Assembly (NCBI GenBank): GCA_900314165.1
Contig: OMUE01000159.1
Span: 1 to 21,470, forward strand
Length of the DNA: 21,470 bases
Reading direction: 5' to 3'
Origin: an uncultured Acidaminococcus sp.
GTDB lineage: Bacteria > Bacillota_C > Negativicutes > Acidaminococcales > Acidaminococcaceae
Positions 13,399 to 21,470 of the stretch are shown one piece after another. The position numbers and the translations under genes were made by a program. The notes under the pieces are model-generated. The model was given only the letters and a program-made list of their open reading frames with translations, did no database searches and was not told where the DNA came from. How positions within the stretch are numbered: position 1 is the stretch's first letter; each line of letters begins with the position of its first letter.

Positions 13399-14412
13399 AT
13401 GATTATCGTAATGAAGAAAGGCGCACCGAAAGAAGAAATTGTAACTTTGGAACACTCCCTGGAACAACAGGGCTTTACCATTCATGAAAGCGTAGGCGTT
13501 AACCAGGTCGTCATGGGTATCGTTGGGGATACCAGCGTGCTGGATCCGGAACAGTTCACCGTAAATCCCTGGGTAGAAAAGGCCATGCGGGTCGCTCAGC
13601 CCTTCAAGCGGGCTAACCGGATGTTCCACCCGGAAAATACCGTTGTAGATGTGAATGGGGTGAAAGTGGGCGGCAAAAAGCTGGCCGTCATTGCCGGTCC
13701 CTGCTCCGTCGAAGGCCAGGAACAGATGGACGTCATTGCCGCTTCCGTAAAATCCAGCGGTGCCGACATGCTTCGGGGCGGCGCCTTCAAACCCCGTACG
13801 TCCCCATACTCCTTCCAGGGTCTGGGAGACAAAGGCCTGGATATGATCCGGGCAGCCGGCAATAAGAACCATCTGCCCATCGTAACGGAACTCATGGGCA
13901 TTGAAAAACTGGACGAATTCATTGAAAAGGTAGACGTGATCCAAATCGGTGCCCGGAACATGCAGAACTTCAACCTGCTGAAGGAAGTGGGCAAGACAAA
14001 AAAACCGGTGCTGCTGAAACGGGGCATGTCCGCTACTATTGAAGAATGGCTCATGAGCGCCGAATACATCATGTCCGAAGGCAACGAAAATGTCATCCTG
14101 TGCGAACGGGGTATTCGGACCTTCGAAACCTACACGAGAAATACCCTGGACCTGAGTGCGGTGCAGGCCGTGAAAAAGCTGAGCCACCTGCCCGTCATCG
14201 TAGACCCCAGCCACGCTACCGGTATGGCCTGGATGGTGCCCTCCATGGCAAAAGCCGCCATTGCAGCCGGTGCTGACGGCCTCATTATCGAAGTCCACAA
14301 TGATCCCCAGCACGCCTGGTGCGACGGGGCCCAGAGCCTGAACCTGATCGATTTCGACAAGCTCATGAAAGACCTGGCCATCATTGCTCCGGCCGTAGGA
14401 CGGGAACTGTAA
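13399..14412 (+). CDS. aroF: 3-deoxy-7-phosphoheptulonate (DAHP) synthase
   Basis: A 337-residue enzyme condensing phosphoenolpyruvate and erythrose 4-phosphate, the first step of the shikimate pathway. Residues 1-~70 form a small ferredoxin-like N-terminal domain ([14 protein letters not shown] start) as in Thermotoga DAHP synthase, where this domain mediates Tyr/Phe feedback inhibition. It is not the chorismate-mutase domain seen in Bacillus. The catalytic barrel shows GPCSVE (100-105), [11 protein letters not shown] (131-141), CERGIRTFE (235-243), DPSHATG (269-275) and EVH (298-300). Expected metal ligands Cys102, His272, Glu298 and Asp309 are present. An AGGAGG site lies 8 nt before the ATG. 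It is the first structural gene after the attenuator, so both synthesis and activity are probably set by Tyr/Phe. Confidence 0.95.
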   Translation: MIIVMKKGAPKEEIVTLEHSLEQQGFTIHESVGVNQVVMGIVGDTSVLDPEQFTVNPWVEKAMRVAQPFKRANRMFHPENTVVDVNGVKVGGKKLAVIAGPCSVEGQEQMDVIAASVKSSGADMLRGGAFKPRTSPYSFQGLGDKGLDMIRAAGNKNHLPIVTELMGIEKLDEFIEKVDVIQIGARNMQNFNLLKEVGKTKKPVLLKRGMSATIEEWLMSAEYIMSEGNENVILCERGIRTFETYTRNTLDLSAVQAVKKLSHLPVIVDPSHATGMAWMVPSMAKAAIAAGADGLIIEVHNDPQHAWCDGAQSLNLIDFDKLMKDLAIIAPAVGREL

Positions 14413-14448
14413 AAAACAGGGGAGAGAGATGAGGAAAGAGGAAAGAGA

Positions 14449-14612
14449 GTGCGCTGCACTGCCCCCTCGCCATCTTCGATGGCCCTCTCCCCCTACGGGG
14501 GCGACAGGTTTGCCCTGCGGGCAGTCATCCCCGCAGGGGAGGGGAACCGGCGAAGCCGGTGGTGGGGCCGTCCAGCGGACCACTAGCCTCTAACATCTAA
14601 ATTCTAACGTCT
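14449..14612. repeat. Multi-hairpin GC-rich repeat element inside the aro operon
   Basis: The 283-nt aroF-tyrA gap carries the GTGCGCTGCACT box (14449-14460). Five tandem palindromes follow: CCATC-TTC-GATGG (14470-14482), CCCCC-TAC-GGGGG (14489-14501), GCCC-TGC-GGGC (14512-14522), CCCC-GCA-GGGG (14529-14539) and ACCGGC-GAA-GCCGGT (14546-14560). The TTAGA module follows at 14589-14612. No U-run follows any of them. The remaining ~80 nt hold only the tyrA ribosome binding site and a possible weak -10 (TATAGT, 14674-14679). Confidence 0.6.
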
Positions 14613-14695
14613 ACTCTATTGCTCAACTGCCTTATCTCTGTTACTATTGAAGGAATGGCTTAGGGCTGTAGACTATAGTTGAGAAGGTATATACA

Positions 14696-15568
14696 ATGAA
14701 GAATCTTCAGAAGACGGTATTTGCCATCATCGGGCTGGGGCTCATCGGTGGTTCTTATGCGAAAGCGTTGAAGCGGCAGAAAGTGGAACGGATCATCGGC
14801 CTGGACAGGAACCATATTGTGTCCCTGATGGCCAAGGACGAAGGCTATATTACGGAAATCGCAGATGACGATCCGGAACTGCTGAGGGAAGCCGACGTCA
14901 TCGTAAACTGCATGTATCCCAGCGCCTTTGTGCCGTTTATCCGGGATCATGTGACCTATTTTAAAGACGATGTGCTTATTACGGACGTCATGGGGATCAA
15001 AGGGGATATCCCTGACAAGGTAGATGCCCTGCTGGGACCGGCCATGGACTTCGTACCTTCCCATCCTATGGCAGGCCGGGAAGGCAAGGGCTATGGCCAA
15101 AGCACTTCCAAAATCTTTGAAGGGGCAAACTTCATCATCATCCAACGGGACAATAATCAACCGGAGCATGTGGCCTTCCTGAAAGACATGGCCTATGCCT
15201 TTGGCTGCAAGAGAGTGGTGGAACTAACGTCGCAGGAACATGACGGTATCATCGCCTATGTCAGCGACCTGCCCCATGTCATGGCCGTATCCCTCATTAA
15301 CAGCCAATCCATGCAGCCCAATACGGAATACTTCATCGCAGGTTCCTTCCGGGATGCCACCCGGGTGGCGGACATTAACGCCAAACTCTGGAGCGACCTG
15401 TTCCTGCTGAACAAAGGACCGGTTATTGAAGAAATCAATAAACTGGAAGAACAGCTGGAACGGTGGAAATCCATTCTGCAGCAGGGTGACAAGGAAGAAT
15501 TGGAAGCCATGATGGATATGGCGAAAGATAAAAGAAGGGACATGTACTATGGAAAACATCCACGTTGA
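14696..15568 (+). CDS. tyrA: Prephenate dehydrogenase
   Basis: A 290-residue NAD(P)-dependent dehydrogenase converting prephenate to 4-hydroxyphenylpyruvate, the tyrosine branch. The Rossmann motif GLGLIGGS is at residues 13-20. SHPMAG (122-127) holds the active-site histidine region, and EHDGIIAYVSDLPH (181-194) and GSFRDATRVA (216-225) are typical of TyrA. There is no fused chorismate mutase and no C-terminal ACT domain, so it is the short monofunctional form without an obvious tyrosine-binding domain. A GAGAAGG site is 8 nt before the ATG. Its 3' end overlaps aroB by 20 nt. It is separated from aroF by a repeat-rich 283-nt gap but is otherwise in the same unit. Confidence 0.94.
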   Translation: MKNLQKTVFAIIGLGLIGGSYAKALKRQKVERIIGLDRNHIVSLMAKDEGYITEIADDDPELLREADVIVNCMYPSAFVPFIRDHVTYFKDDVLITDVMGIKGDIPDKVDALLGPAMDFVPSHPMAGREGKGYGQSTSKIFEGANFIIIQRDNNQPEHVAFLKDMAYAFGCKRVVELTSQEHDGIIAYVSDLPHVMAVSLINSQSMQPNTEYFIAGSFRDATRVADINAKLWSDLFLLNKGPVIEEINKLEEQLERWKSILQQGDKEELEAMMDMAKDKRRDMYYGKHPR

Positions 15569-16613
15569 CCTGGGACCTAAGTCCTATGATATAGAAGTGG
15601 AACGGGGCAGCTGGCCTCATCTGGGGACCCGGATCCGCAGCCTGTCCAAGGCAGACAAAGTGGCCGTCATTACGGACAGCACGGTGGACGGCCTCTATGG
15701 AGCCCAGCTGGAAACCCAGCTGAAGGCTCAGGGCTTTGAGGTGCGCCGGCTGGTCTTTCCGGCAGGGGAAGATCACAAGAACCTGGAAACCTTCGGTCGC
15801 ATGGTCCGCAACTGTGCGGATTTCGGTATGACCCGGAAAGACCTGGTCATTACACTAGGCGGTGGCGTCACCGGCGATATGGGCGGCTATGTGGCAGCCA
15901 GTTTCCTGCGGGGCGTAGCCTTCATCCAGATCCCTACGACGCTGCTTTCCCAGATTGACAGCAGCGTAGGAGGAAAAGTGGCCGTGGACCTGCCGGAAGG
16001 CAAGAATCTCGTAGGCAGCTTCTATCAGCCCAAAGCCGTGCTCATGGATCCGGATCTGTTAGACACCTTGGATCCCCGGTATGTCCACGATGGTCTGGCA
16101 GAAGTCATAAAATGCGCTGCCTTTGGGGATCCGGAATTATTCGCCAAACTGGAAGCCTATAAGGATGACCGGGATATGCTGGACCATGTGACGGACATCA
16201 TCGCCCACTGCTGCCGCCTGAAGGTGAAAGTCGTGGAAGAAGATGAGACGGATGTGGGCGCCCGTATGGTGCTGAATTTTGGCCATACCATCGGCCACGC
16301 GGTGGAACGCTTCTATCACTATGAGAAATACACTCATGGGGAAGGGGTGGCCATCGGCATGGTGCGGCTGACCCGGAATACGGAACGGCTGGGCCTGACA
16401 GTACCGGGCACGGCAGACCGGATCCAGCGCCTGCTGGCTAAATACCATATTCCTACAGAAGATCCTATTGGCGACAAAGCCGTGCTGGAAGGCATCGCCA
16501 TGGATAAGAAGAAACGGGGCAATGAAATCACGCTGGTCATTGTGCCGGAAATTGGCAAAAGTATGTTGAAGAAAGTGGCGGTTGCGGATCTGCAGCCGTA
16601 TATAAAAGGGTGA
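15549..16613 (+). CDS. aroB: 3-dehydroquinate synthase
   Basis: A 354-residue NAD- and metal-dependent enzyme that cyclises DAHP to 3-dehydroquinate, step two of the shikimate pathway. The NAD/glycine loop GGGVTGDMGG is at 104-113. The metal ligands expected for the family are present: Glu185 (in AEVIK), His246 (in NFGHTIGH) and His263 (in HGEGVAIGM). The substrate-binding IDSSVGGKVAVD (136-147) is intact. The start at 15549 lies inside the end of tyrA (20-nt overlap) with a GAAGGG site upstream, indicating translational coupling. The stop is 4 nt before aroA. Length is normal. Confidence 0.97.
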   Translation: MENIHVDLGPKSYDIEVERGSWPHLGTRIRSLSKADKVAVITDSTVDGLYGAQLETQLKAQGFEVRRLVFPAGEDHKNLETFGRMVRNCADFGMTRKDLVITLGGGVTGDMGGYVAASFLRGVAFIQIPTTLLSQIDSSVGGKVAVDLPEGKNLVGSFYQPKAVLMDPDLLDTLDPRYVHDGLAEVIKCAAFGDPELFAKLEAYKDDRDMLDHVTDIIAHCCRLKVKVVEEDETDVGARMVLNFGHTIGHAVERFYHYEKYTHGEGVAIGMVRLTRNTERLGLTVPGTADRIQRLLAKYHIPTEDPIGDKAVLEGIAMDKKKRGNEITLVIVPEIGKSMLKKVAVADLQPYIKG

Positions 16614-16617
16614 AGTT

Positions 16618-17910
16618 ATGACAACATTACGCATTACTCCGGATTCCCTGACGGGAACTGTCCATATTCCTTCCTCAAAAAGCATGGGTCACAGAGCTCT
16701 GATCTGTGCGGCCCTGGCAGAAGGGGAAAGCCGGGTGGAACAGGTGAGTCTGTCCAAAGATATCCTGGCAACCTGTGACTGCCTGCGCCAGCTGGGTGCT
16801 TCCATTACGATGGAACAACAGGCTGATGGCCGTGCGGCCTTTACGGTCTGGGGCGGCCGTCCTCATCAGGTAGGAAACCTGCTGGACTGCGGAGAATCCG
16901 GTTCTACGCTGCGCTTCATCATCCCTTTGGCTGCCATCCCCGGCGACGCCTTTACCCTGACGGGGCGGGGCAAGCTGGGGTCCCGGCCTCAGGAACCCTA
17001 TGAAGCCATCTTCCGGGAGCAGGAACTGGTGTTCCAAAAGGGCGGTGTAGACGGGAATTTCCCTCTGACAGTTCAGGGCCCACTCCGTCCGGGCCATTTT
17101 ACGCTGCCCGGGGACGTCAGCAGCCAGTTCATCAGCGGCCTGCTGTTCGCCCTGCCTCTGCTAGATGGGGACTCCACCCTGACGGTGACGGGAAAATTGG
17201 AATCCCAGAGTTATATTGCGTTAACGTTGTCGGCTTTGAAACAGTATGGTATTATCATAGAACATGAAAACTTCCGGGAATACCGGATTGCTGGAAACCA
17301 GCAGTACAAGCCCCGCACCGGTGCGGTTGAAGGGGACTATTCCCAGGCCGCCTTCTGGCTGACGGCTGGCATGCTGGGCCGGACCATCCGGATCAAAGGC
17401 ATGGATCCCAATTCCCTCCAGGGCGACAAAGCCATCATCCCCATCCTGCAGAAGATGGGCGGTCAGGTGGTGTTCGAAGGGGATACGCTGGTCAGCCGCC
17501 CGGCTGTGCCCCAGGGCACGGTCATAGACGGCGCCAATTGCCCGGATATCATTCCCGTCCTGACGGTGGCCGCAGCCCTCAGTGAGGGTCATACGGAAAT
17601 CATCCACGCAGAACGGCTGCGCATCAAGGAATGTGACCGACTGGATGCCATGACCACGGAGTTGAACAAACTGGGTGCCAAGATCACCCAACGGCCCGAT
17701 GGCCTGTCCATAGACGGGGTGGAAGAATTGACCGGCGGCACCGTGGATTGCTGGAACGACCACCGGATCGCCATGAGCCTGGCTATTGCCAGTATCCAAT
17801 GCCGGGAACCTTTAACCCTGGTAGGGGCAGAATGTGTACAGAAATCCTATCCCGAATTCTGGCGGGATTTTGCAATAGTAGGAGGTAAGTATGAGCAGTG
17901 TAATGGGTGA
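16618..17910 (+). CDS. aroA: 3-phosphoshikimate 1-carboxyvinyltransferase (EPSP synthase)
   Basis: A 430-residue enzyme transferring the enolpyruvyl group of phosphoenolpyruvate to shikimate 3-phosphate. PSSKSMGHRA (18-27) contains the PEP-contacting lysine, and CGESGSTLRF (91-100) corresponds to the GNAGTA loop of E. coli AroA. Further motifs are GDVSSQF (165-171), the catalytic aspartate Asp310 in NCPDIIP, RLRIKECDR (333-341) and DHRIAMS (381-387). The ESGSTLR form of the second loop differs from the E. coli-type sequence but is usual in some Firmicutes. I make no claim about inhibitor sensitivity. Starts 5 nt after aroB and overlaps aroC by 20 nt. Confidence 0.97.
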   Translation: MTTLRITPDSLTGTVHIPSSKSMGHRALICAALAEGESRVEQVSLSKDILATCDCLRQLGASITMEQQADGRAAFTVWGGRPHQVGNLLDCGESGSTLRFIIPLAAIPGDAFTLTGRGKLGSRPQEPYEAIFREQELVFQKGGVDGNFPLTVQGPLRPGHFTLPGDVSSQFISGLLFALPLLDGDSTLTVTGKLESQSYIALTLSALKQYGIIIEHENFREYRIAGNQQYKPRTGAVEGDYSQAAFWLTAGMLGRTIRIKGMDPNSLQGDKAIIPILQKMGGQVVFEGDTLVSRPAVPQGTVIDGANCPDIIPVLTVAAALSEGHTEIIHAERLRIKECDRLDAMTTELNKLGAKITQRPDGLSIDGVEELTGGTVDCWNDHRIAMSLAIASIQCREPLTLVGAECVQKSYPEFWRDFAIVGGKYEQCNG

Positions 17911-18979
17911 GCGGATCAAGCTGACTATCTTTGGAGAATCCCATGGACCCTCCATTGGAGTGGTCATTGACGGACTGCCTGCAGGTGTGGAGTTGGACCT
18001 GGAGGAAATCCGCAGAGAAATGAAACGGCGGGCACCGGGCCAGAGCAAGCTGGCCACGCCCCGGAAGGAAGCCGATGATTTTATTATCGAAAGCGGCTTC
18101 TTTGAAGGGAAGACCACCGGCATGGCTCTGTGCGCCCGTATTCCCAATACGAATGCCCATTCTAAGGATTACAGCAAGATGAAATCCGTCATGCGGCCCG
18201 GTCATGGAGATTATCCCGGCTACGTGAAATTCCACGGCTGCAATGATTACCGGGGCGGCGGCAGCTTCTCCGGCCGTCTGACGGCACCCCTGGTGTTTGC
18301 CGGTGCTGTGGCCAAGCAGCTGCTGGCCCAACAGGACATCTACGTAGGGGCCCATATTGCCTCTATTGCAGGCATTCTGGACAAACCTTTTGATCCCATG
18401 GGAGAAACGGAAGAAACCCTGTTGAACCCCGGCAAAAGCTATCTGGCCCTGGTGGATCCGGCTATGGCAGAATCTATGACGGAAGCCATCCAGAGTGCCC
18501 AGAAAGACAAGGATTCCGTAGGCGGTACCATAGAATGCATGGCCATCGGCCTGCCCGTAGGCCTGGGGGAACCCTATTTCGATTCCGTAGAAAGCAGATT
18601 GTCCCATGCCATGTTCTCCGTGCCGGCTGTCAAAGGCATTGAGTTCGGAGATGGCTTCAATCTGGGCCGTATGTGGGGCAGCACGGCCAATGATTTCATG
18701 ATGTACATGAATAACGTAGCCCGCTGCACCTCCAACCACAATGGCGGCATCCTGGGGGGCTTGACGAATGGCATGCCCTTGATCTTCCGGGTGGTAGTGA
18801 AACCCACACCGTCCATTGGACGCATGCAGCCTACGGTGGATGTGGAGAAAAAAGAAGACACGACGATAGAAGTAACGGGGCGGCATGATCCCTGCATCGT
18901 GCCCAGAGCAGTACCGGTGATAGAGGCTGTGACGGCTTGGACTCTGTTAGACCTACTCTATATGGCAAAAAGGGGTTGA
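17891..18979 (+). CDS. aroC: Chorismate synthase
   Basis: A 362-residue FMN-dependent enzyme making chorismate, the last common aromatic precursor. Signature sequences are GESHG (15-19), RAPGQSKLATPR (47-58), RPGHGDY (102-108) and GGGSFSGR (122-129). The C-terminal GRHDPCIVPRA completes the set. Reduced FMN is required, but no flavin reductase is nearby, so it is probably the monofunctional type. The start lies within the end of aroA (20-nt overlap), with the AGGAGG at 17880-17885 as ribosome binding site. The stop is 9 nt before pheA. Confidence 0.97.
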   Translation: MSSVMGERIKLTIFGESHGPSIGVVIDGLPAGVELDLEEIRREMKRRAPGQSKLATPRKEADDFIIESGFFEGKTTGMALCARIPNTNAHSKDYSKMKSVMRPGHGDYPGYVKFHGCNDYRGGGSFSGRLTAPLVFAGAVAKQLLAQQDIYVGAHIASIAGILDKPFDPMGETEETLLNPGKSYLALVDPAMAESMTEAIQSAQKDKDSVGGTIECMAIGLPVGLGEPYFDSVESRLSHAMFSVPAVKGIEFGDGFNLGRMWGSTANDFMMYMNNVARCTSNHNGGILGGLTNGMPLIFRVVVKPTPSIGRMQPTVDVEKKEDTTIEVTGRHDPCIVPRAVPVIEAVTAWTLLDLLYMAKRG

Positions 18980-18988
18980 AACTTAGTT

Positions 18989-19846
18989 ATGGAAAAGAAA
19001 GAGAAAATTATAGTAGGCTATCAGGGCGTACCCGGTGCCTATAGCCATATGGCTTTGGAAAGCTATTTCCAGGGTCAGGATGTGGAAGCAAAGAACTATA
19101 TGGTTTTTGAAGACGTGATCCAGGCCGTCATGAGCGGGGAAATCCGCTATGGCGTGCTGCCCATCGAGAATTCTTCCACGGGCGGTATTACGGAGGTCTA
19201 CGACCTGATCCGCCGCTATGGGGCCTTTATCTGCGGCGAAAAGATTGTGAAAGTGGAACATTGCCTGCTGGCCTTCCCGGGCACTCAGCTGGAAGATGTG
19301 CGGGAGGTCTATTCCCATCCCCAGGGCTTTTCCCAGTGCCGGGAATTCTTCAAAAAGCATCCGGCCATGCACTTCTTTAATTATTTCAATACAGCGAAAG
19401 CCGCAGAGCTGGTCGCCGAAAAAGAAACGGACTACATGGCCGCTGTGGCCGGAGCCCAGGCTGCCAAGGAGTATGGCCTGGAAATCCTGGCCAGAGGTAT
19501 CAATACCAATAAGAATAACTATACCCGGTTCTTCATCATCAGCCGGGAAGTGCGGCTGAATCCCCAGGCCAACAAGATCACCCTGGTGGTGAGCCTGAAA
19601 CACCAGCCCGGTTCCCTGTTCCGGGTGCTGAGCCATTTTGCCGATTACGATGTCAACATGACGAACATCGAATCCCGTCCCATTCCCGACAGACCCTGGG
19701 AATATTTCTTCCACATAGATATTACGGGCCATCTGACGGATAAGAACGTGGCGGACGCCCTGACGGCTCTGCCGGACGATACGACGGAATGCAAGATCCT
19801 GGGCAACTATGTAGCCGATGTGGATAGAGAGGAAGCGCAGAAATGA
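18989..19846 (+). CDS. pheA: Prephenate dehydratase with C-terminal ACT domain
   Basis: A 285-residue enzyme converting prephenate to phenylpyruvate, the phenylalanine branch. The catalytic domain shows GVPGAYSH (13-20), LPIENSS (57-63), SHPQG (109-113) and the NYTRF motif (177-181) with the conserved threonine. Residues ~197-270 are an ACT domain (LKHQPGSLFRVLSHFADYD, then IESRP at 227-231) that normally binds phenylalanine for feedback inhibition. No chorismate mutase domain precedes it, unlike enterobacterial PheA. The ribosome binding site is weak and distant (AAAAAGGGG, about 13 nt), so coupling to aroC may matter. Its stop overlaps the aroE ATG (ATGA). Confidence 0.96.
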   Translation: MEKKEKIIVGYQGVPGAYSHMALESYFQGQDVEAKNYMVFEDVIQAVMSGEIRYGVLPIENSSTGGITEVYDLIRRYGAFICGEKIVKVEHCLLAFPGTQLEDVREVYSHPQGFSQCREFFKKHPAMHFFNYFNTAKAAELVAEKETDYMAAVAGAQAAKEYGLEILARGINTNKNNYTRFFIISREVRLNPQANKITLVVSLKHQPGSLFRVLSHFADYDVNMTNIESRPIPDRPWEYFFHIDITGHLTDKNVADALTALPDDTTECKILGNYVADVDREEAQK

Positions 19847-20673
19847 AACTGGGATTATTAGGCAGGACACTGGGACACAGCCTGTCCCCACAAATCCATG
19901 CAGAAGTTTTCAAACGGCTGAACCTGGCCTGGTCCTATGACCTGATCGAAAAAGAACCGGAAGACGTAGCCGGATTCCTGACCGCAGCCAAGCCAGAATA
20001 TGATGGCTGCAACGTGACCATCCCTTACAAAGAAAAAGTGATTCCCTATCTGAAGGAAATCACTCCGGAAGCGGCCAATATCGGCGCTGTGAATACGCTG
20101 TTCTTCACCCCGGAAGGGCTGAAGGGCTATAATACGGACTACATCGGCTTCCGCCGGACTCTGAGCCATGCGGACATCCACGTGGCCGGGGAAGCCGTCA
20201 CCGTCCTGGGCAACGGGGGCGCTGCCAAAGCCGTGCTCCAGGCTCTCGTGGACGAAAAAGCTGCGTCCATCACTATCGTGGCCCGCAGCGAGGAAAAGGC
20301 CCGGACCTCCCTGGCCCATTTCTTGAAAAATAATCCCGCTGCAAAGATCGTGAACTATGAAGAACTGGATCAGGTGACCACCGGCGGCGTTATCGTCAAT
20401 ACGACCCCTGTGGGCATGTTCCCCAAAGTAGGCGTCAGTGCGGCACCGGCGGACTTTACGGCCCAGTATGCCGCAGCGGTAGACCTGATTTATAATCCGG
20501 GAGAAACCCAATTCCTGAAAGATGCCCGGCTGGCCGGTAAAAAGAGCTGCAATGGTCTGTACATGCTGGTAGCCCAGGCCATTGCTTCGGAAGAAATCTG
20601 GCAGGGAAAGGCACTGGATCCCCAATTGGTACCTGACATCATGAAGATCCTGGAGGCTGGCACTCATGCGTAA
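19843..20673 (+). CDS. aroE: Shikimate dehydrogenase (NADP+)
   Basis: A 276-residue enzyme reducing 3-dehydroshikimate to shikimate. The shikimate-binding serines are in SLSP (13-16). The catalytic lysine is Lys63 in NVTIPYK (57-63) and its partner is Asp99 in NTDY (97-100). The NADP loop is GNGGAAKA (123-130). Size and motifs fit AroE rather than the YdiB or quinate-type paralogues, and operon position supports this. Start is the ATG overlapping the pheA stop by 4 nt. Its end overlaps aroK by 8 nt. The enzyme that would feed it, 3-dehydroquinate dehydratase, is not encoded in this window. Confidence 0.96.
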   Translation: MKLGLLGRTLGHSLSPQIHAEVFKRLNLAWSYDLIEKEPEDVAGFLTAAKPEYDGCNVTIPYKEKVIPYLKEITPEAANIGAVNTLFFTPEGLKGYNTDYIGFRRTLSHADIHVAGEAVTVLGNGGAAKAVLQALVDEKAASITIVARSEEKARTSLAHFLKNNPAAKIVNYEELDQVTTGGVIVNTTPVGMFPKVGVSAAPADFTAQYAAAVDLIYNPGETQFLKDARLAGKKSCNGLYMLVAQAIASEEIWQGKALDPQLVPDIMKILEAGTHA

Positions 20674-21166
20674 TATTGTGCTCATCGGGTTCATGGGCGC
20701 AGGCAAGACCACCATCGGCCAAAAGCTCAGCCGGCTGCTGAAACGGCCTGTGTACGATGCGGACGACGTGGTGGTTCAGCTCAGCGGCCGGACCATCAAG
20801 GATATGTTCAAGGAATCGGAAGACGTGTTCCGGGCCGAGGAAACGAAGACCATCGAATACCTGTCTAAAAAACAGGGCATCATCATTTCCTGTGGCGGCG
20901 GCGTCATCAAACGGCCGGAAAATATCGCTTATCTCCAGGAAAATGGTACCATCTTCTTCCTGAACCGGGATATAGAAGAAATCGCCAAGTCCGTGGAAAA
21001 GGAAAGCCGGCCCATGCTGCATGCGGACGACGATCCCGTCCATCGCCTGCACAAAGAACGTCTGCCCCTTTATCTGAAATACGCCGACTACATCGTCCCT
21101 GTGAATGATAACTTCAACGTGACCGCCCGCTACATCGCGGATCTGGTGAGGAAACAGGGTCTATAA
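20666..21166 (+). CDS. aroK: Shikimate kinase
   Basis: A 166-residue P-loop kinase phosphorylating shikimate at the 3-hydroxyl. Walker A GFMGAGKTT is at 8-16 and DADD (31-34) holds the Mg/shikimate aspartates. FRAEE (55-59) contains the shikimate arginine, CGGG (76-79) the Walker B-like glycine loop, SRPML (114-118) the lid arginine and RLPLY (132-136) the second substrate arginine. It overlaps aroE by 8 nt and is the last aromatic gene in view. The TAA stop is immediately followed by the TTAGA repeat module, with no intrinsic terminator close by. Confidence 0.96.
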   Translation: MRNIVLIGFMGAGKTTIGQKLSRLLKRPVYDADDVVVQLSGRTIKDMFKESEDVFRAEETKTIEYLSKKQGIIISCGGGVIKRPENIAYLQENGTIFFLNRDIEEIAKSVEKESRPMLHADDDPVHRLHKERLPLYLKYADYIVPVNDNFNVTARYIADLVRKQGL

Positions 21167-21337
21167 GAGACGTTAGATGTTAGTCGCCGCTGGCCGGGCT
21201 TGTAAGAGACGTCAGACATCAGTGGCCTCCAGCCGTGAAAAGATGTCAGAAGACAGATGACAGAACAGAAGGTCGAAGGTTAGAACCTGCTTGTCGTAAG
21301 GCTGGCTTTCCTGAAGTCCGCCCTTTTCAAGAGGGCG
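21164..21337. repeat. Repeat-like intergenic DNA after aroK
   Basis: AGACGTTAGA-TGTTAG (21168-21183) is the TTAGA module lacking one 7-nt unit. A diverged copy (GAGACGTCAGACATCAG) starts at 21206, and further CAGA/TCAGA/TTAGA reiterations run to about 21290. A hairpin CGCCCTTT-TCA-AGAGGGCG (21319-21337) has no T-run, so it is not a typical terminator. No coding region or RNA gene is seen in 21167-21427. Confidence 0.5.
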
Positions 21338-21388
21338 CTGAAAAACCCCTAACAATTAACTGCTTCTCAATTTTAATCTATTTTCTTG

Positions 21389-21394
21389 TATAAT
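21389..21394 (+). promoter_or_regulatory. Probable -10 element of the downstream gene
   Basis: Perfect TATAAT, 33 nt before the last ATG. There is no clear -35; an upstream TAACTGCTTC-TCAATTTT segment (21357-21374) resembles the one at 12351. Confidence 0.5.
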
Positions 21395-21427
21395 ATTGCC
21401 ATAAGATATTTCCGGAGGGCTAAACTT

Positions 21428-21470
21428 ATGTTGCAAAAGGCTGAACAGATAAAATTAGATTTTGGAAAAT
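21428..21470 (+). CDS. Start of an unidentified gene (truncated by window end)
   Basis: Fourteen codons (MLQKAEQIKLDFGK) are visible after a good CGGAGGG ribosome binding site (8-nt spacing) and a TATAAT. The start is convincing, but the sequence is too short to name a family. It is probably a new transcription unit, because it has its own promoter and lies 261 nt after aroK. Confidence 0.6.
   Translation, partial: MLQKAEQIKLDFGK

Noticed and set aside
14461..14560. Possible CRISPR array or terminator cluster in the aroF-tyrA gap
   Set aside because: The palindromes differ from one another, with no regular repeat-spacer pattern and no U-runs.
21319..21337. Hairpin after aroK as the operon terminator
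   Set aside because: The stem is followed by an A/C-rich stretch rather than T residues, and it lies about 150 nt from the stop.

Overview
The window most likely comes from a diderm, anaerobic Firmicute of the class Negativicutes, with an Acidaminococcus- or Phascolarctobacterium-like member as the best guess. This rests on a citrate-lyase fermentation locus, an O-antigen-ligase-type membrane protein in an otherwise Firmicute-like gene set, strong AGGAGG-type ribosome binding sites and moderately GC-rich coding sequence. The assignment is inference; no rRNA is present.

Layout. (1) Positions 1-3217, + strand: the 3' end of valS, folC and a Wzy/WaaL-type membrane ligase form one close-packed unit ending at a bidirectional terminator. 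(2) Positions 3227-10290 are a citrate island. On the - strand lie a CitMHS-family citrate transporter (citM) and, as a separate unit with its own terminator, citrate lyase citD-citE-citF. Divergently on the + strand are a LysR-type regulator and a fused citX-citG gene that makes and attaches the lyase prosthetic group. The citM and citD upstream regions carry the same control architecture: an extended -10 (TGnTAnTAT), an ATAAG-N6-CTTAT dyad exactly 52 bp further upstream in both, and a second dyad beyond it. (3) Positions 10365-12088, - strand: an Mrp/NBP35-type iron-sulfur ATPase and a DUF134/NifX-like fusion protein, the latter behind two palindromic operators. (4) Positions 12089-13042: repeat-like intergenic DNA and a small secreted protein of unknown function. 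(5) Positions 13100-21166, + strand: an aromatic amino acid operon, aroF-tyrA-aroB-aroA-aroC-pheA-aroE-aroK, with mostly overlapping or near-overlapping genes. (6) From 21167 to the end: repeat-like intergenic DNA, a promoter and the first codons of another gene.

The most interesting item is upstream of aroF. A good promoter (TTGACG-N17-TATTAT) is followed by an unannotated 46-codon ORF (13164-13304). It has a ribosome binding site, six Tyr, five Phe and one Trp codons including three Tyr codons in a row inside a 10-bp hairpin, and an intrinsic terminator 28 nt after its stop. This looks like a leader-peptide attenuator controlling the whole aromatic operon through Tyr/Phe supply.

Pathway gaps inside the window: 3-dehydroquinate dehydratase and chorismate mutase are absent from the aromatic cluster, and citrate lyase ligase (citC) is absent from the citrate cluster. 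Several intergenic spacers share short repeat modules, one of which supplies the stop codon of the membrane ligase gene.
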